From Butyribacter intestini (lineage in GTDB: Bacteria > Bacillota > Clostridia > Lachnospirales > Lachnospiraceae), in contig LLKB01000001.1 of the NCBI GenBank assembly GCA_001414325.1, positions 510,437 to 574,436 of the forward strand: a stretch of DNA of 64,000 nt, given 5' to 3'. Positions 1-6,837 of the stretch are shown piece after piece (positions within the stretch are counted from its first letter, which is position 1; each line of letters begins with the position of its first letter). A program made the translations under genes and the position numbers. Below the pieces are notes generated by a model that made no database searches, had not been told where the DNA came from, and saw nothing but the letters and a program-made list of their open reading frames with translations.

Positions 1-1
1 C

Positions 2-2656
2 CTTACGGATCAGTTAAATTCAGCATTGGCAGATTATGAAAAAGTATGGAATGATGCATACGACAGTATGACGAATGATGCGGAAAAATTTGCGGACAAA
101 CTTACAAAACTTTTTAAGAGTGCATGGACTTCCGGGGATGGTTCAGATATTGGTTCTGCTGTGGCTGGATGGCTGAATAAGGGCATTGACTGGGTGAATA
201 ATCATACAGATAAATGGTCTAAGGGACTTAAAAAGATTACAACCATAATGGGAACTTCTCTGAATGGTTTTGTTGAAAACTTTAAGTGGGCTGGGCTTGG
301 AAAGGCTGTTGGAAATTCCATTAAGGGGGTGCTTGAAGCTGAAACAAACTTTTTCAACGCTGTAAATTGGGTAAATCTTGGAAAAGGTCTGTCGAAAACG
401 CTTAATGCTGCTATTAAAACAGGAGTTTTACAGTCCTACTTTAAAGCGATGGCAAGTAAATTAAGAGCGGCTATCGAGATTGCATTTGGAGCAATTACAA
501 CATTTGATTTCAAAGGACTTGGAAATGCGTTAGGACAGGGAATAAACGATTTCTTTAAGACAATGAATAAGAAAAATAAACAGACCAGTCTTAATGGATG
601 GCAGAAACTTGGAAAAGGTTTGAGTGATGGAATAGGTGGTATTGCAGATACCATTACAACTGCACTTAAAAAAGTCAAATGGGTAAAAGTTGGGCAGGCT
701 ATTGGTGATTTTATAGCAGCTATTGATTTTGGAAAGGTTGCATGGAACTTCGCTAAGTTAGTATCAGCTTTAGTAGGAGCAATTGCAGGAGCACTCAAAG
801 GTTCATTCTCCAAAGCACCTATTGAAACAGCATTTTTGGTTATGTTTGCCGGACTTAAATATACAGGCATAGGCAAATTTATTGCAGGGGAGATTTCAAA
901 GAAAATGGCGGCATCATTAGCTGAAAAGATGGGATTTGAAATCTCAAAAGATGCGGGAATAAGTACAGCTATTAAAACAGCTCTCAAACAACTTATAACC
1001 AAAGCAGGTCTTACAAGCTTGACTGTTTCTGTGGGAGTCATTGGGATTGCAGCGGCAACAGTAGGTTTAGTTGCTTTTTACAACTATGTTGAGGAGAAAG
1101 CAAATGAAAAAATACAATTGGATATGTCTGAAGCAAATAAGGAATTAGGGGATTTAAATTCATCTGCTAAAAAGTGCAAAAAGTCTGTTGATGAAACAAA
1201 AGATGCATTAAAAAAGATAGAAAAAAGAGATAAAAATGCAGAGAAAAAGGGAGAAGAAATAGACAGTCTAGCAACTGCTTATTATAAATTGTCTAAAAAA
1301 GTAAATAAGACAAAGGCAGAAAAGGCAACTCTTAAAAAAATGTCAAAAGAACTTTCAAAGGAGATGCCAGGATTAAAAAAGAATATTAACAAAGAAACAG
1401 GAGCATACACGGGCAACTGGAAAGAACTTAAAAAACTTGTAAAGCAGACTAAAGAATACTACAAGGCAAAAGCGGCACAAAAAGACCTTGCTGATATAGG
1501 CAATAAACTTTATGAGAATGAGAAAAATATAGCTGAGGCAGAGAAGGATGCAAAAAAGGCATCTGCTAAATTAAAGAATGAGAGAATTGACCTGAAAAAC
1601 GAAACAAAGCGTTTGAATGAACTGGAAGCTAAAAATATTAAATATAAAAGTGGTTCAGCCAATATGACAAAGAAAGAGTATGAAGAGATGGAAAAGCTTC
1701 GTGGTACTTTGCCAATGCTGAAACAGAAATTAGAGGATCAGCAAATAATTTATGACAAACATAAGAAGAAACTTAGTGAATTAAAAGATGCTCACCAAGA
1801 ATTAAACGATAAGTACAATACGGCATCAGATTATGTTGATAAATATACTACTAAGATTAATAAAAACACAGAGAGTGTGGGAAAACAAAAAGATGCTATA
1901 AAAAGTGTGGGAGAAGAAACTGATAAATTGTCGGGAAAAAATGCGACAGTATCTATAAATTCTAAGGGAGTTGAAAAGACTAAAAAAGATATTGATGGCA
2001 TACAGACTAAAAAAGTTAAGGTTACTGCTAATGCTAAAAAAGGAAAGGATTTTGATAAAACTAAAAAGGATTATGATCATTTTAAAAGCAAAAATGCAGA
2101 TGTAAAACTAAAAATAAAGGGTGCGGACAAATTGAAGGAGGTTGCAAAAAATCCGTTACTAACTGATATAGGTAAGAAAAATACAATAAAAAGAAGTGTA
2201 GAGATTACTTTTAAAATGAAAAATGGTCTGTCTGATAGTGTTTCAAAGCTTTTAGGAGGTTTGGGAACAACTAAAAAGAAAGCACAGGGCGGTGTTTTCT
2301 CAGGCGGTTCATGGCATAACATAACTAAATATGCAAACGGTGGACTGCCAAATATGGGACAGATGTTTGTAGCAAGAGAAGCAGGACCTGAGCTTGTCGG
2401 CACAATCGGCGGTCATACAGCCGTTATGAATAATAATCAGATTGTAGCCTCGGTATCAGATGGTGTATTTAATGCACTTAATCCGGTGTTGACATATTTA
2501 TGCAATTCGATTAATGCTATGTCTGCTAAGATGGATAATATGGGTTCTGGTGGTGTAAGTGTAGAAAAATATACAGAGGGAGATTTGTTGAAAGTGGTAA
2601 GAAAGGAAGATAGCAATTATAGGAAGAGGACTGGGAAAAGTGCTTTTGCTCTATAG
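2..2656 (+). CDS. Phage tail tape measure protein, C-terminal part (5' end outside window)
   Basis: The tape measure protein sets tail length and lines the tail tube of a long-tailed phage. The reading frame is open from base 2, so the gene starts upstream of the window; the TTG at 26 is only the first possible start inside it. Visible are about 880 residues: repeated short amphipathic blocks with Gly-Lys and WxxxGKG-type motifs, hydrophobic Ala/Gly-rich segments near residues 240-290 and 330-360, a Lys/Glu-rich coiled coil at about 360-700, and a typical tape-measure ending with [20 protein letters not shown] and a [20 protein letters not shown] stretch. It ends in [17 protein letters not shown], a tail motif that reappears in the small gene at 3660. 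Identification rests on length, composition and this C-terminus. Confidence 0.9.
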   Translation, partial: LTDQLNSALADYEKVWNDAYDSMTNDAEKFADKLTKLFKSAWTSGDGSDIGSAVAGWLNKGIDWVNNHTDKWSKGLKKITTIMGTSLNGFVENFKWAGLGKAVGNSIKGVLEAETNFFNAVNWVNLGKGLSKTLNAAIKTGVLQSYFKAMASKLRAAIEIAFGAITTFDFKGLGNALGQGINDFFKTMNKKNKQTSLNGWQKLGKGLSDGIGGIADTITTALKKVKWVKVGQAIGDFIAAIDFGKVAWNFAKLVSALVGAIAGALKGSFSKAPIETAFLVMFAGLKYTGIGKFIAGEISKKMAASLAEKMGFEISKDAGISTAIKTALKQLITKAGLTSLTVSVGVIGIAAATVGLVAFYNYVEEKANEKIQLDMSEANKELGDLNSSAKKCKKSVDETKDALKKIEKRDKNAEKKGEEIDSLATAYYKLSKKVNKTKAEKATLKKMSKELSKEMPGLKKNINKETGAYTGNWKELKKLVKQTKEYYKAKAAQKDLADIGNKLYENEKNIAEAEKDAKKASAKLKNERIDLKNETKRLNELEAKNIKYKSGSANMTKKEYEEMEKLRGTLPMLKQKLEDQQIIYDKHKKKLSELKDAHQELNDKYNTASDYVDKYTTKINKNTESVGKQKDAIKSVGEETDKLSGKNATVSINSKGVEKTKKDIDGIQTKKVKVTANAKKGKDFDKTKKDYDHFKSKNADVKLKIKGADKLKEVAKNPLLTDIGKKNTIKRSVEITFKMKNGLSDSVSKLLGGLGTTKKKAQGGVFSGGSWHNITKYANGGLPNMGQMFVAREAGPELVGTIGGHTAVMNNNQIVASVSDGVFNALNPVLTYLCNSINAMSAKMDNMGSGGVSVEKYTEGDLLKVVRKEDSNYRKRTGKSAFAL

Positions 2657-2690
2657 TTAAAAATAACATTTTTCATTAAGAAAATTAAAC

Positions 2691-2719
2691 TTGAAAAAGA
2701 GTGAATAGTGTCATAAAAT
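2691..2719 (+). promoter_or_regulatory. Putative sigma-A promoter for the first accessory gene
   Basis: TTGAAA at 2691-2696 and TAAAAT at 2714-2719 are separated by 17 bp, just after the tape measure stop codon and 25 bp before the start of the next gene. A separate promoter inside a late tail operon is what is expected for a lysogenic-conversion (moron) gene expressed from the prophage. Confidence 0.55.
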
Positions 2720-2743
2720 CAGAAAAAAAAGGAGGACAATGAT

Positions 2744-3673
2744 ATGCGACTATATAATATATATTATTTATGTAAAAATTCTATTAAACCTATTGCAGAA
2801 TTAACAGGAAAACAAAATCATTCGAACACTGCGTACACATTAAATGGTTGGTGCGAGGCAAGAGATTGTCTTACGACAGTTAGCGGAATTAGCTTTTTAA
2901 CCGATTATGTTAATGAAATTTTTGAAATATTTCCCGCTTATCAATTTAAAAAGGAAGGACCAGAATTATCAAATTCTGATTATAGGTTGTTTATATCCAA
3001 AAAAGAATTACTTGTAGCTAGATTGGATGCAATAGTGAAATTATATCAATCAATGGATGCAGGAGAATCAAAAGAGGGGGTTGATATTAAAATCCCCGCT
3101 TGTGGGACTTTGGACGAGTACATAGGGTATATGAAAGATATAAATTTCATTTTAAATCAGTGTCCATTGATTTCAAATTGTGATGAACAGGTAGTATTTA
3201 ACACTGTCGATGTAGGTTCTATGTGGTTATCGTTATTGATAAAGGGAGCAGTCGGGACTCATGTAATTTTAAATACATTAGCTAAATTATCAGAGATAGC
3301 GATAAAGTTTTCATCAAATTATAAGGTTATGAAGATGCAGGATGAGTATCTGGCTTCAATGAAGCAAAAGAATGAGATAGGTCAAGATGTTATAGATACA
3401 TTTAATCAAATTAAAAATAAGATGTTAGATGATGATGTTTCGGAATTGGAAAAAGAGTGTGATGTTGCAATTACAAATCCTGAAGACCGTGATAAAACTG
3501 CAAGAACTATTGAAAAGTTATCAATGCTGATTGATAAGGGTGTGGAAATATATTCAGCAATAGAAACGCCAAATGAAATTAAGGTAATGTTTCCGTTTTC
3601 AGAAAATACGACGCTTTTACCAGATGGTTTGCAGAAGTTGATTGAAGAAAAGGCGAAAAATGACTCTGAATAA
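2744..3673 (+). CDS. Unknown 309-aa protein, probable moron gene
   Basis: No family is recognised. The gene starts at an ATG behind an AAAGGAGGACA ribosome site. The protein is mainly helical, with a Cys/Trp-rich N-terminal third, a hydrophobic patch around residues 155-190 (VDVGSMWLSLLIKG...) that could be one buried or membrane helix, and a charged C-terminal half rich in Asp/Glu/Lys. It has its own candidate promoter (2691-2719), is more AT-rich than the flanking tail genes, and sits between the tape measure and the next tail gene, where no structural gene of this type is expected. Accessory cargo is therefore more likely than a virion part. A role in lysogen fitness or superinfection exclusion is only a guess from position. 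Confidence 0.6.
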   Translation: MRLYNIYYLCKNSIKPIAELTGKQNHSNTAYTLNGWCEARDCLTTVSGISFLTDYVNEIFEIFPAYQFKKEGPELSNSDYRLFISKKELLVARLDAIVKLYQSMDAGESKEGVDIKIPACGTLDEYIGYMKDINFILNQCPLISNCDEQVVFNTVDVGSMWLSLLIKGAVGTHVILNTLAKLSEIAIKFSSNYKVMKMQDEYLASMKQKNEIGQDVIDTFNQIKNKMLDDDVSELEKECDVAITNPEDRDKTARTIEKLSMLIDKGVEIYSAIETPNEIKVMFPFSENTTLLPDGLQKLIEEKAKNDSE

Positions 3674-3827
3674 TGTGACTATTGGCAATGGCGATATTTA
3701 TGTGCAGATAGATTGGGACAACATAGCCAAAGCAGTAAGAAAACAGAATACGGATTACAAAAAAGAACGGGGAAATCTCTTTTTTCATAGAATATTGCTA
3801 TATTATGCCGATTATGGTATGATATAG
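3660..3827 (+). CDS. Small protein resembling the end of a tape measure protein (possible remnant)
   Basis: The 55-residue frame starting ATGACTCTG at 3660 overlaps the end of the preceding gene by 14 bp; a longer frame from 3642 is also open. Its core, IAKAVRKQNTDYKKERGNLF, matches the pattern of the tape measure C-terminus, [18 protein letters not shown] (aligned V-R-K-x-x-x-x-Y-x-K-x-x-G). It therefore looks like a displaced 3' end of an older tape measure gene left behind when the 2.7-3.7 kb cargo came in, rather than an independent gene. Its last codons overlap the promoter of the next gene. Translation is uncertain. Confidence 0.4.
   Translation: MTLNNVTIGNGDIYVQIDWDNIAKAVRKQNTDYKKERGNLFFHRILLYYADYGMI
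3795..3823 (+). promoter_or_regulatory. Putative sigma-A promoter for the secreted protein gene
   Basis: TTGCTA (3795-3800), a 17-bp spacer and TATGAT (3818-3823) lie about 33 bp upstream of the ATG at 3856. This is a second independent promoter in the accessory hot spot. Confidence 0.6.
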
Positions 3828-3855
3828 CAAAGATTTAAAAAAGGAGTGTTTAATC

Positions 3856-4275
3856 ATGAAGAAATTTGTATCGCTAATGTTAATTTTTGCTTTGTTGTTA
3901 TCAAAAGCACCTTGTGAAACTGCATCTGCAAAAACTAAACTTTTGTGCAAAGATAAAAGGATAGAAGTTTATTACAAGCAGACTAAAAAAGGAAAAATAT
4001 ATTTTACATACAAAAATAAATCGAAACTAGATATACGAGTAGATGTAAGATTTATTAAAATCAACGGAAAGTCATATTATAGTGATTATGAAGGGAAAGT
4101 CGTGGTTGCGAAAGAATCAAGAGTTGTTAAGTTGGAATTATATGATGAGGACGAAGAAGAAGTTAAATATAAATTCAAAAAAGGAAAATTGTCTGGACAG
4201 TTTGAGTATTTTTCAGAGGATGATGATATATCATATCACGCAAAGCTGAATTTTAAAAATAAGAATATTAAATAG
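3856..4275 (+). CDS. Secreted small protein of unknown function (139 aa)
   Basis: The protein begins with a clear Sec signal peptide: MKKF, a hydrophobic core of Leu/Ile/Phe at residues 5-15, then a likely type I cleavage after ASA near residue 25. No lipobox is seen. The mature part of about 114 residues is Lys/Asp/Glu-rich and predicted mostly beta (alternating Val/Ile/Tyr), ending in an acidic EYFSEDDD patch and a Lys/Asn-rich tail. It resembles small extracellular beta-sandwich proteins but no family can be named. With its own promoter and an AAAGGAG site, it is a plausible lysogenic-conversion product acting at or outside the cell surface, for example in surface masking. That function is inferred from location only. 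Confidence 0.65.
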   Translation: MKKFVSLMLIFALLLSKAPCETASAKTKLLCKDKRIEVYYKQTKKGKIYFTYKNKSKLDIRVDVRFIKINGKSYYSDYEGKVVVAKESRVVKLELYDEDEEEVKYKFKKGKLSGQFEYFSEDDDISYHAKLNFKNKNIK

Positions 4276-4351
4276 AGATAAGAATGTAAATATATAATAT
4301 TATTTTTTATAAAACAAGATAATATTTTTTTGAGAATACGGAGGAGAAAAA

Positions 4352-5197
4352 ATGGGTGGAAAAGTTATTTCTTTTATAAATATGAAGGGTGGTGTGGGAA
4401 AAACCACATTATGTATAGGTGTAGGAGAATATTTGGCTAATTATTGTGGTAAGAAGGTATTATTTATTGATTTGGATCCACAATTTAATACTACGCAAAG
4501 CTTAGTAAATGAGTTTGATCTTGAAGATGAATACTTAAATAGTTATTCAATTGGAAGTGAGGCAAAAACTGTGATGAGATTATTCGAAACACAAACTACT
4601 TTAGCACATAAAGTGGATTTGCCAAATCCAGAAAATATATTGATACATTTAAATGATAATATGGACTTGCTGCCAGGTACTATTGATTTGATTTTGGTGG
4701 AAAGTGACAAAGATGGGACGAAAGCAAAGAAAGTAAAAAAATTCATTGAAGAGAATAAATTAAGAGATGTGTATGATTATATTTTTATGGATTGCCCACC
4801 TACAATATCGGTATATACGGATGCTGCATTGATTGCGTCTGATTATTACTTGGTTCCAATACGAATTGATAGATATTCAATTTTAGGAATCAAATTATTA
4901 AAGCAGGTGATAGATAGACTAGATGATAATGAAAACATAGGAATAAAACCACTTGGAATTGTATATACAATGGTAGATAAGGAATCCCAGAAAATGATGA
5001 GATTAAAAGCAACATTTGAGCGTGATGCAATTGTAGAGAAAATTGGTTTGTTTGATACAATGACTCGTTATGTTAATGATTTGTTAGTAGGTCTTCAGGG
5101 AAATATATCATCTAAATATAAAAAGTCTAGAGAGGATATGGAGTTATTATGTACTGAATTTTTAGAAAGGATTGAGAAATATGAAAATGAACGATGA
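4352..5197 (+). CDS. ParA/MinD-family ATPase without a ParB partner
   Basis: A full-length 281-aa SIMIBI-class ATPase. The deviant Walker A motif MKGGVGKTT is near residues 11-19, the LFIDLDPQFNTTQ switch I/Walker A' block is near 38-50, and MDCPPT near 145 is Walker B. The family dimerises on ATP and moves or positions DNA or protein cargo. No ParB-like gene, centromere-like repeats or plasmid replication gene is seen nearby, and the gene sits between phage tail genes, so ordinary plasmid partition is unlikely. It overlaps the next gene by 17 bp and is followed after 1 bp by a third, forming a compact operon. The ribosome site is GGAGGAG. Role unknown: accessory or defence-type function is an inference. 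Confidence 0.85.
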   Translation: MGGKVISFINMKGGVGKTTLCIGVGEYLANYCGKKVLFIDLDPQFNTTQSLVNEFDLEDEYLNSYSIGSEAKTVMRLFETQTTLAHKVDLPNPENILIHLNDNMDLLPGTIDLILVESDKDGTKAKKVKKFIEENKLRDVYDYIFMDCPPTISVYTDAALIASDYYLVPIRIDRYSILGIKLLKQVIDRLDDNENIGIKPLGIVYTMVDKESQKMMRLKATFERDAIVEKIGLFDTMTRYVNDLLVGLQGNISSKYKKSREDMELLCTEFLERIEKYENER

Positions 5198-5564
5198 TGT
5201 AAAGTTAATACAATTATATAATAAGAAAAATAATTGTGATATTATAGAGATGATTGGCATGATTGTAATTCTCATAATTTCCAAAAATATATTTAAGAAA
5301 AATTCAGATGTTGCTGAATTTATTGAAACTGTGATTGGTATAAATTTCCCAGGCTATGTAATAAAATCCAGAACATTAATGGCAGCTAGGGCGAGTAAAA
5401 TTGTATTTGCACTGGATGATAATGAAATAAGACAGTTAAAAATTAAAATTAATGCATACTTATCAAAGTTAATTAATCAAAAAGATGATGAGAAAGTTGT
5501 TTTAAGTAAAAACAGAAAGAAAAATGAAAACGACAAATTAGAAAAATGGCTGAAGGGATTATAA
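5181..5564 (+). CDS. Unknown 127-aa protein, partner of the ParA-like ATPase
   Basis: The ATG at 5181 is chosen because AGAAAGG at 5164-5170 is correctly spaced for it; the upstream TTG at 5172 is too close to that site. The gene overlaps the ATPase gene by 17 bp, so translation is probably coupled. The sequence has an Ile/Met/Val-rich segment (MIGMIVILIISKNIF) near residues 25-40 that could be a short membrane helix or buried core, then a mixed helical domain and a very basic C-terminus (KNRKKNENDKLEKWLKG). No family is recognised. The gene is very AT-rich. It may be the cargo or adaptor of the ATPase; that is inferred only from coupling. Confidence 0.6.
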   Translation: MKMNDDVKLIQLYNKKNNCDIIEMIGMIVILIISKNIFKKNSDVAEFIETVIGINFPGYVIKSRTLMAARASKIVFALDDNEIRQLKIKINAYLSKLINQKDDEKVVLSKNRKKNENDKLEKWLKGL

Positions 5565-5565
5565 A

Positions 5566-6123
5566 ATGCTAAATAGATATAGGGAAGTTGATGCTTGCAA
5601 GAAAGATATTGAAGATTTTATATGTATGGTAAGTAGTGAAAATTTGTATATTGTAAAAGAAGATTTAACATCCATAGCGAAAGGTATTACTTTTATAAAA
5701 AAGGTATATGCGTATCAGAACGCAGAACATGAACATTATTATAACTGTTTAATAACTGATATGATTAGTCTAATTCATTCATTTAGTTTAAATTCGTTAA
5801 GAGTTTATTATATAACTTTGCGATCACTTATAGAGAACTTGCTACGCGTTATGCTGAAATACAATAATGTGAATGCTACTGGTGTACGCAAAATGTTTGA
5901 GGAATTTCACAGTAAATATAAAAATACAGATAATTTTATAGATTATGTTGAGGGGGAGTATGGTAAATGTTGTGAGGTTATACATAGTAATCACAACACT
6001 TCAATGCCAATGTATTTTTATTATCAAGATATTTTGAAAAACGATGAATTGGGTCAAGAAAAAGTTTCGCAATTATTGAAGCAATTAGTTACTTTTTTAA
6101 TAAATGTAAGAAATATATTGTAG
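5566..6123 (+). CDS. Helical unknown protein, third gene of the ParA operon, frame interrupted near its end
   Basis: Starts one base after the preceding stop, behind GAAGGGA. The 185-aa product is all-helical. The central TLRSLIENLLRVMLKY and later CCEVIHSNHN recall the Arg...Glu and Arg/His-containing helices of HEPN-like or DUF5677-like proteins, but no catalytic RxxxxH motif is confirmed. The frame ends at 6121-6123. The frame reached by adding one base in the T6 run at 6093-6098 is open to a stop at 6234-6236 and encodes a coding-like helical tail (FNKCKKYIVDENI... to FEKNIQES). The intact protein was therefore probably about 222 aa. The break may be a true mutation, slippage at the T-run or a sequencing error. 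Confidence 0.6.
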   Translation: MLNRYREVDACKKDIEDFICMVSSENLYIVKEDLTSIAKGITFIKKVYAYQNAEHEHYYNCLITDMISLIHSFSLNSLRVYYITLRSLIENLLRVMLKYNNVNATGVRKMFEEFHSKYKNTDNFIDYVEGEYGKCCEVIHSNHNTSMPMYFYYQDILKNDELGQEKVSQLLKQLVTFLINVRNIL

Positions 6124-6311
6124 ACGAAAATATAAATGATGTAGATAATGCATTTTATTCTCAGAAAGAAGTTTTATATTATCTTTTAGGTAAAAAGAAT
6201 TATGAATTATTTGAGAAGAATATTCAAGAAAGTTAATTATAGTATTTTGAAACATTATAATAATTCACACATTTCACATTTTAATCATGTTATATTGTTA
6301 TTAGAGAAATT

Positions 6312-6346
6312 AAGGCACTCGCCAAACGGTGAGTGTCTTTTTTGTG
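6312..6346 (+). terminator. Rho-independent terminator closing the accessory operon
   Basis: The hairpin CACTCGCC-AAAC-GGTGAGTG (one G-U pair) is followed by TCTTTTTTG. It lies about 75 bp after the end of the ParA operon and just before the next tail gene, insulating accessory transcription from the tail module, a usual feature of moron cassettes. Confidence 0.8.
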
Positions 6347-6372
6347 TACAAAAATAAGAAAGAGGTGATAGC

Positions 6373-6825
6373 GTGGGATATGAAAAGTCAAAAGGCTTAG
6401 TGGCTGTAGCAAGTGGTTATGACGGCAGCAGCTATTCTTATACCAGGCTGTCATACAAATATATTCAGCCGAATGGGGCATTGGCAATAACTCCGGATCA
6501 GATTCAGGATTTGGACTCTTATCGTAATGGCAATGGCATTTTGAAAAGACATGTGCTGCCGAACAAAGTTCCGTCAATAGAATGGAGTACGCCGTATCTG
6601 AGGTATGAAGACAAATGTAGGCTTATTGCATTGATAAATAAGGCTATGACATATGGAACAGGTGTGAAAAATCAAAGAAGACTTAGGGCGAGATACTATA
6701 ACGATTGGTCGGATGATTACGATACGCATGATTTTTATGTGCCAGATGTTCAATTTCAGTATGGTGGATTGTATCACGGAGCACCGATGTATCTTCCTAT
6801 CAAGATACAGATGATAGGTTATTAG
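6373..6825 (+). CDS. Phage tail protein following the tape measure (150 aa)
   Basis: The start is GTG at 6373, behind AAAGAGGTGAT. The protein has the profile of small tail proteins that sit between tape measure and tail-tip genes in clostridial siphophages: Trp/Tyr-rich, VPSIEWSTPYLRYEDK and RARYYNDWSDDY motifs, and a beta-rich end (FYVPDVQFQYGG). It was probably adjacent to the tape measure before the 3.7-kb accessory insertion. It stops 12 bp before the large tail-tip gene. The assignment is by position and general character; the exact family is not certain. Confidence 0.65.
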   Translation: MGYEKSKGLVAVASGYDGSSYSYTRLSYKYIQPNGALAITPDQIQDLDSYRNGNGILKRHVLPNKVPSIEWSTPYLRYEDKCRLIALINKAMTYGTGVKNQRRLRARYYNDWSDDYDTHDFYVPDVQFQYGGLYHGAPMYLPIKIQMIGY

Positions 6826-6837
6826 GGGGCGAAAGAA

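Noticed and set aside
436-2403. Long minus-strand frames opposite the tape measure gene
   Set aside because: Low-complexity mirror frames of the Lys/Ala-rich coding strand, without ribosome sites.
4352-5197. Plasmid or phage-plasmid partition system
   Set aside because: No ParB, centromere repeats or replication gene is linked, and the prophage is integrated in a tRNA.
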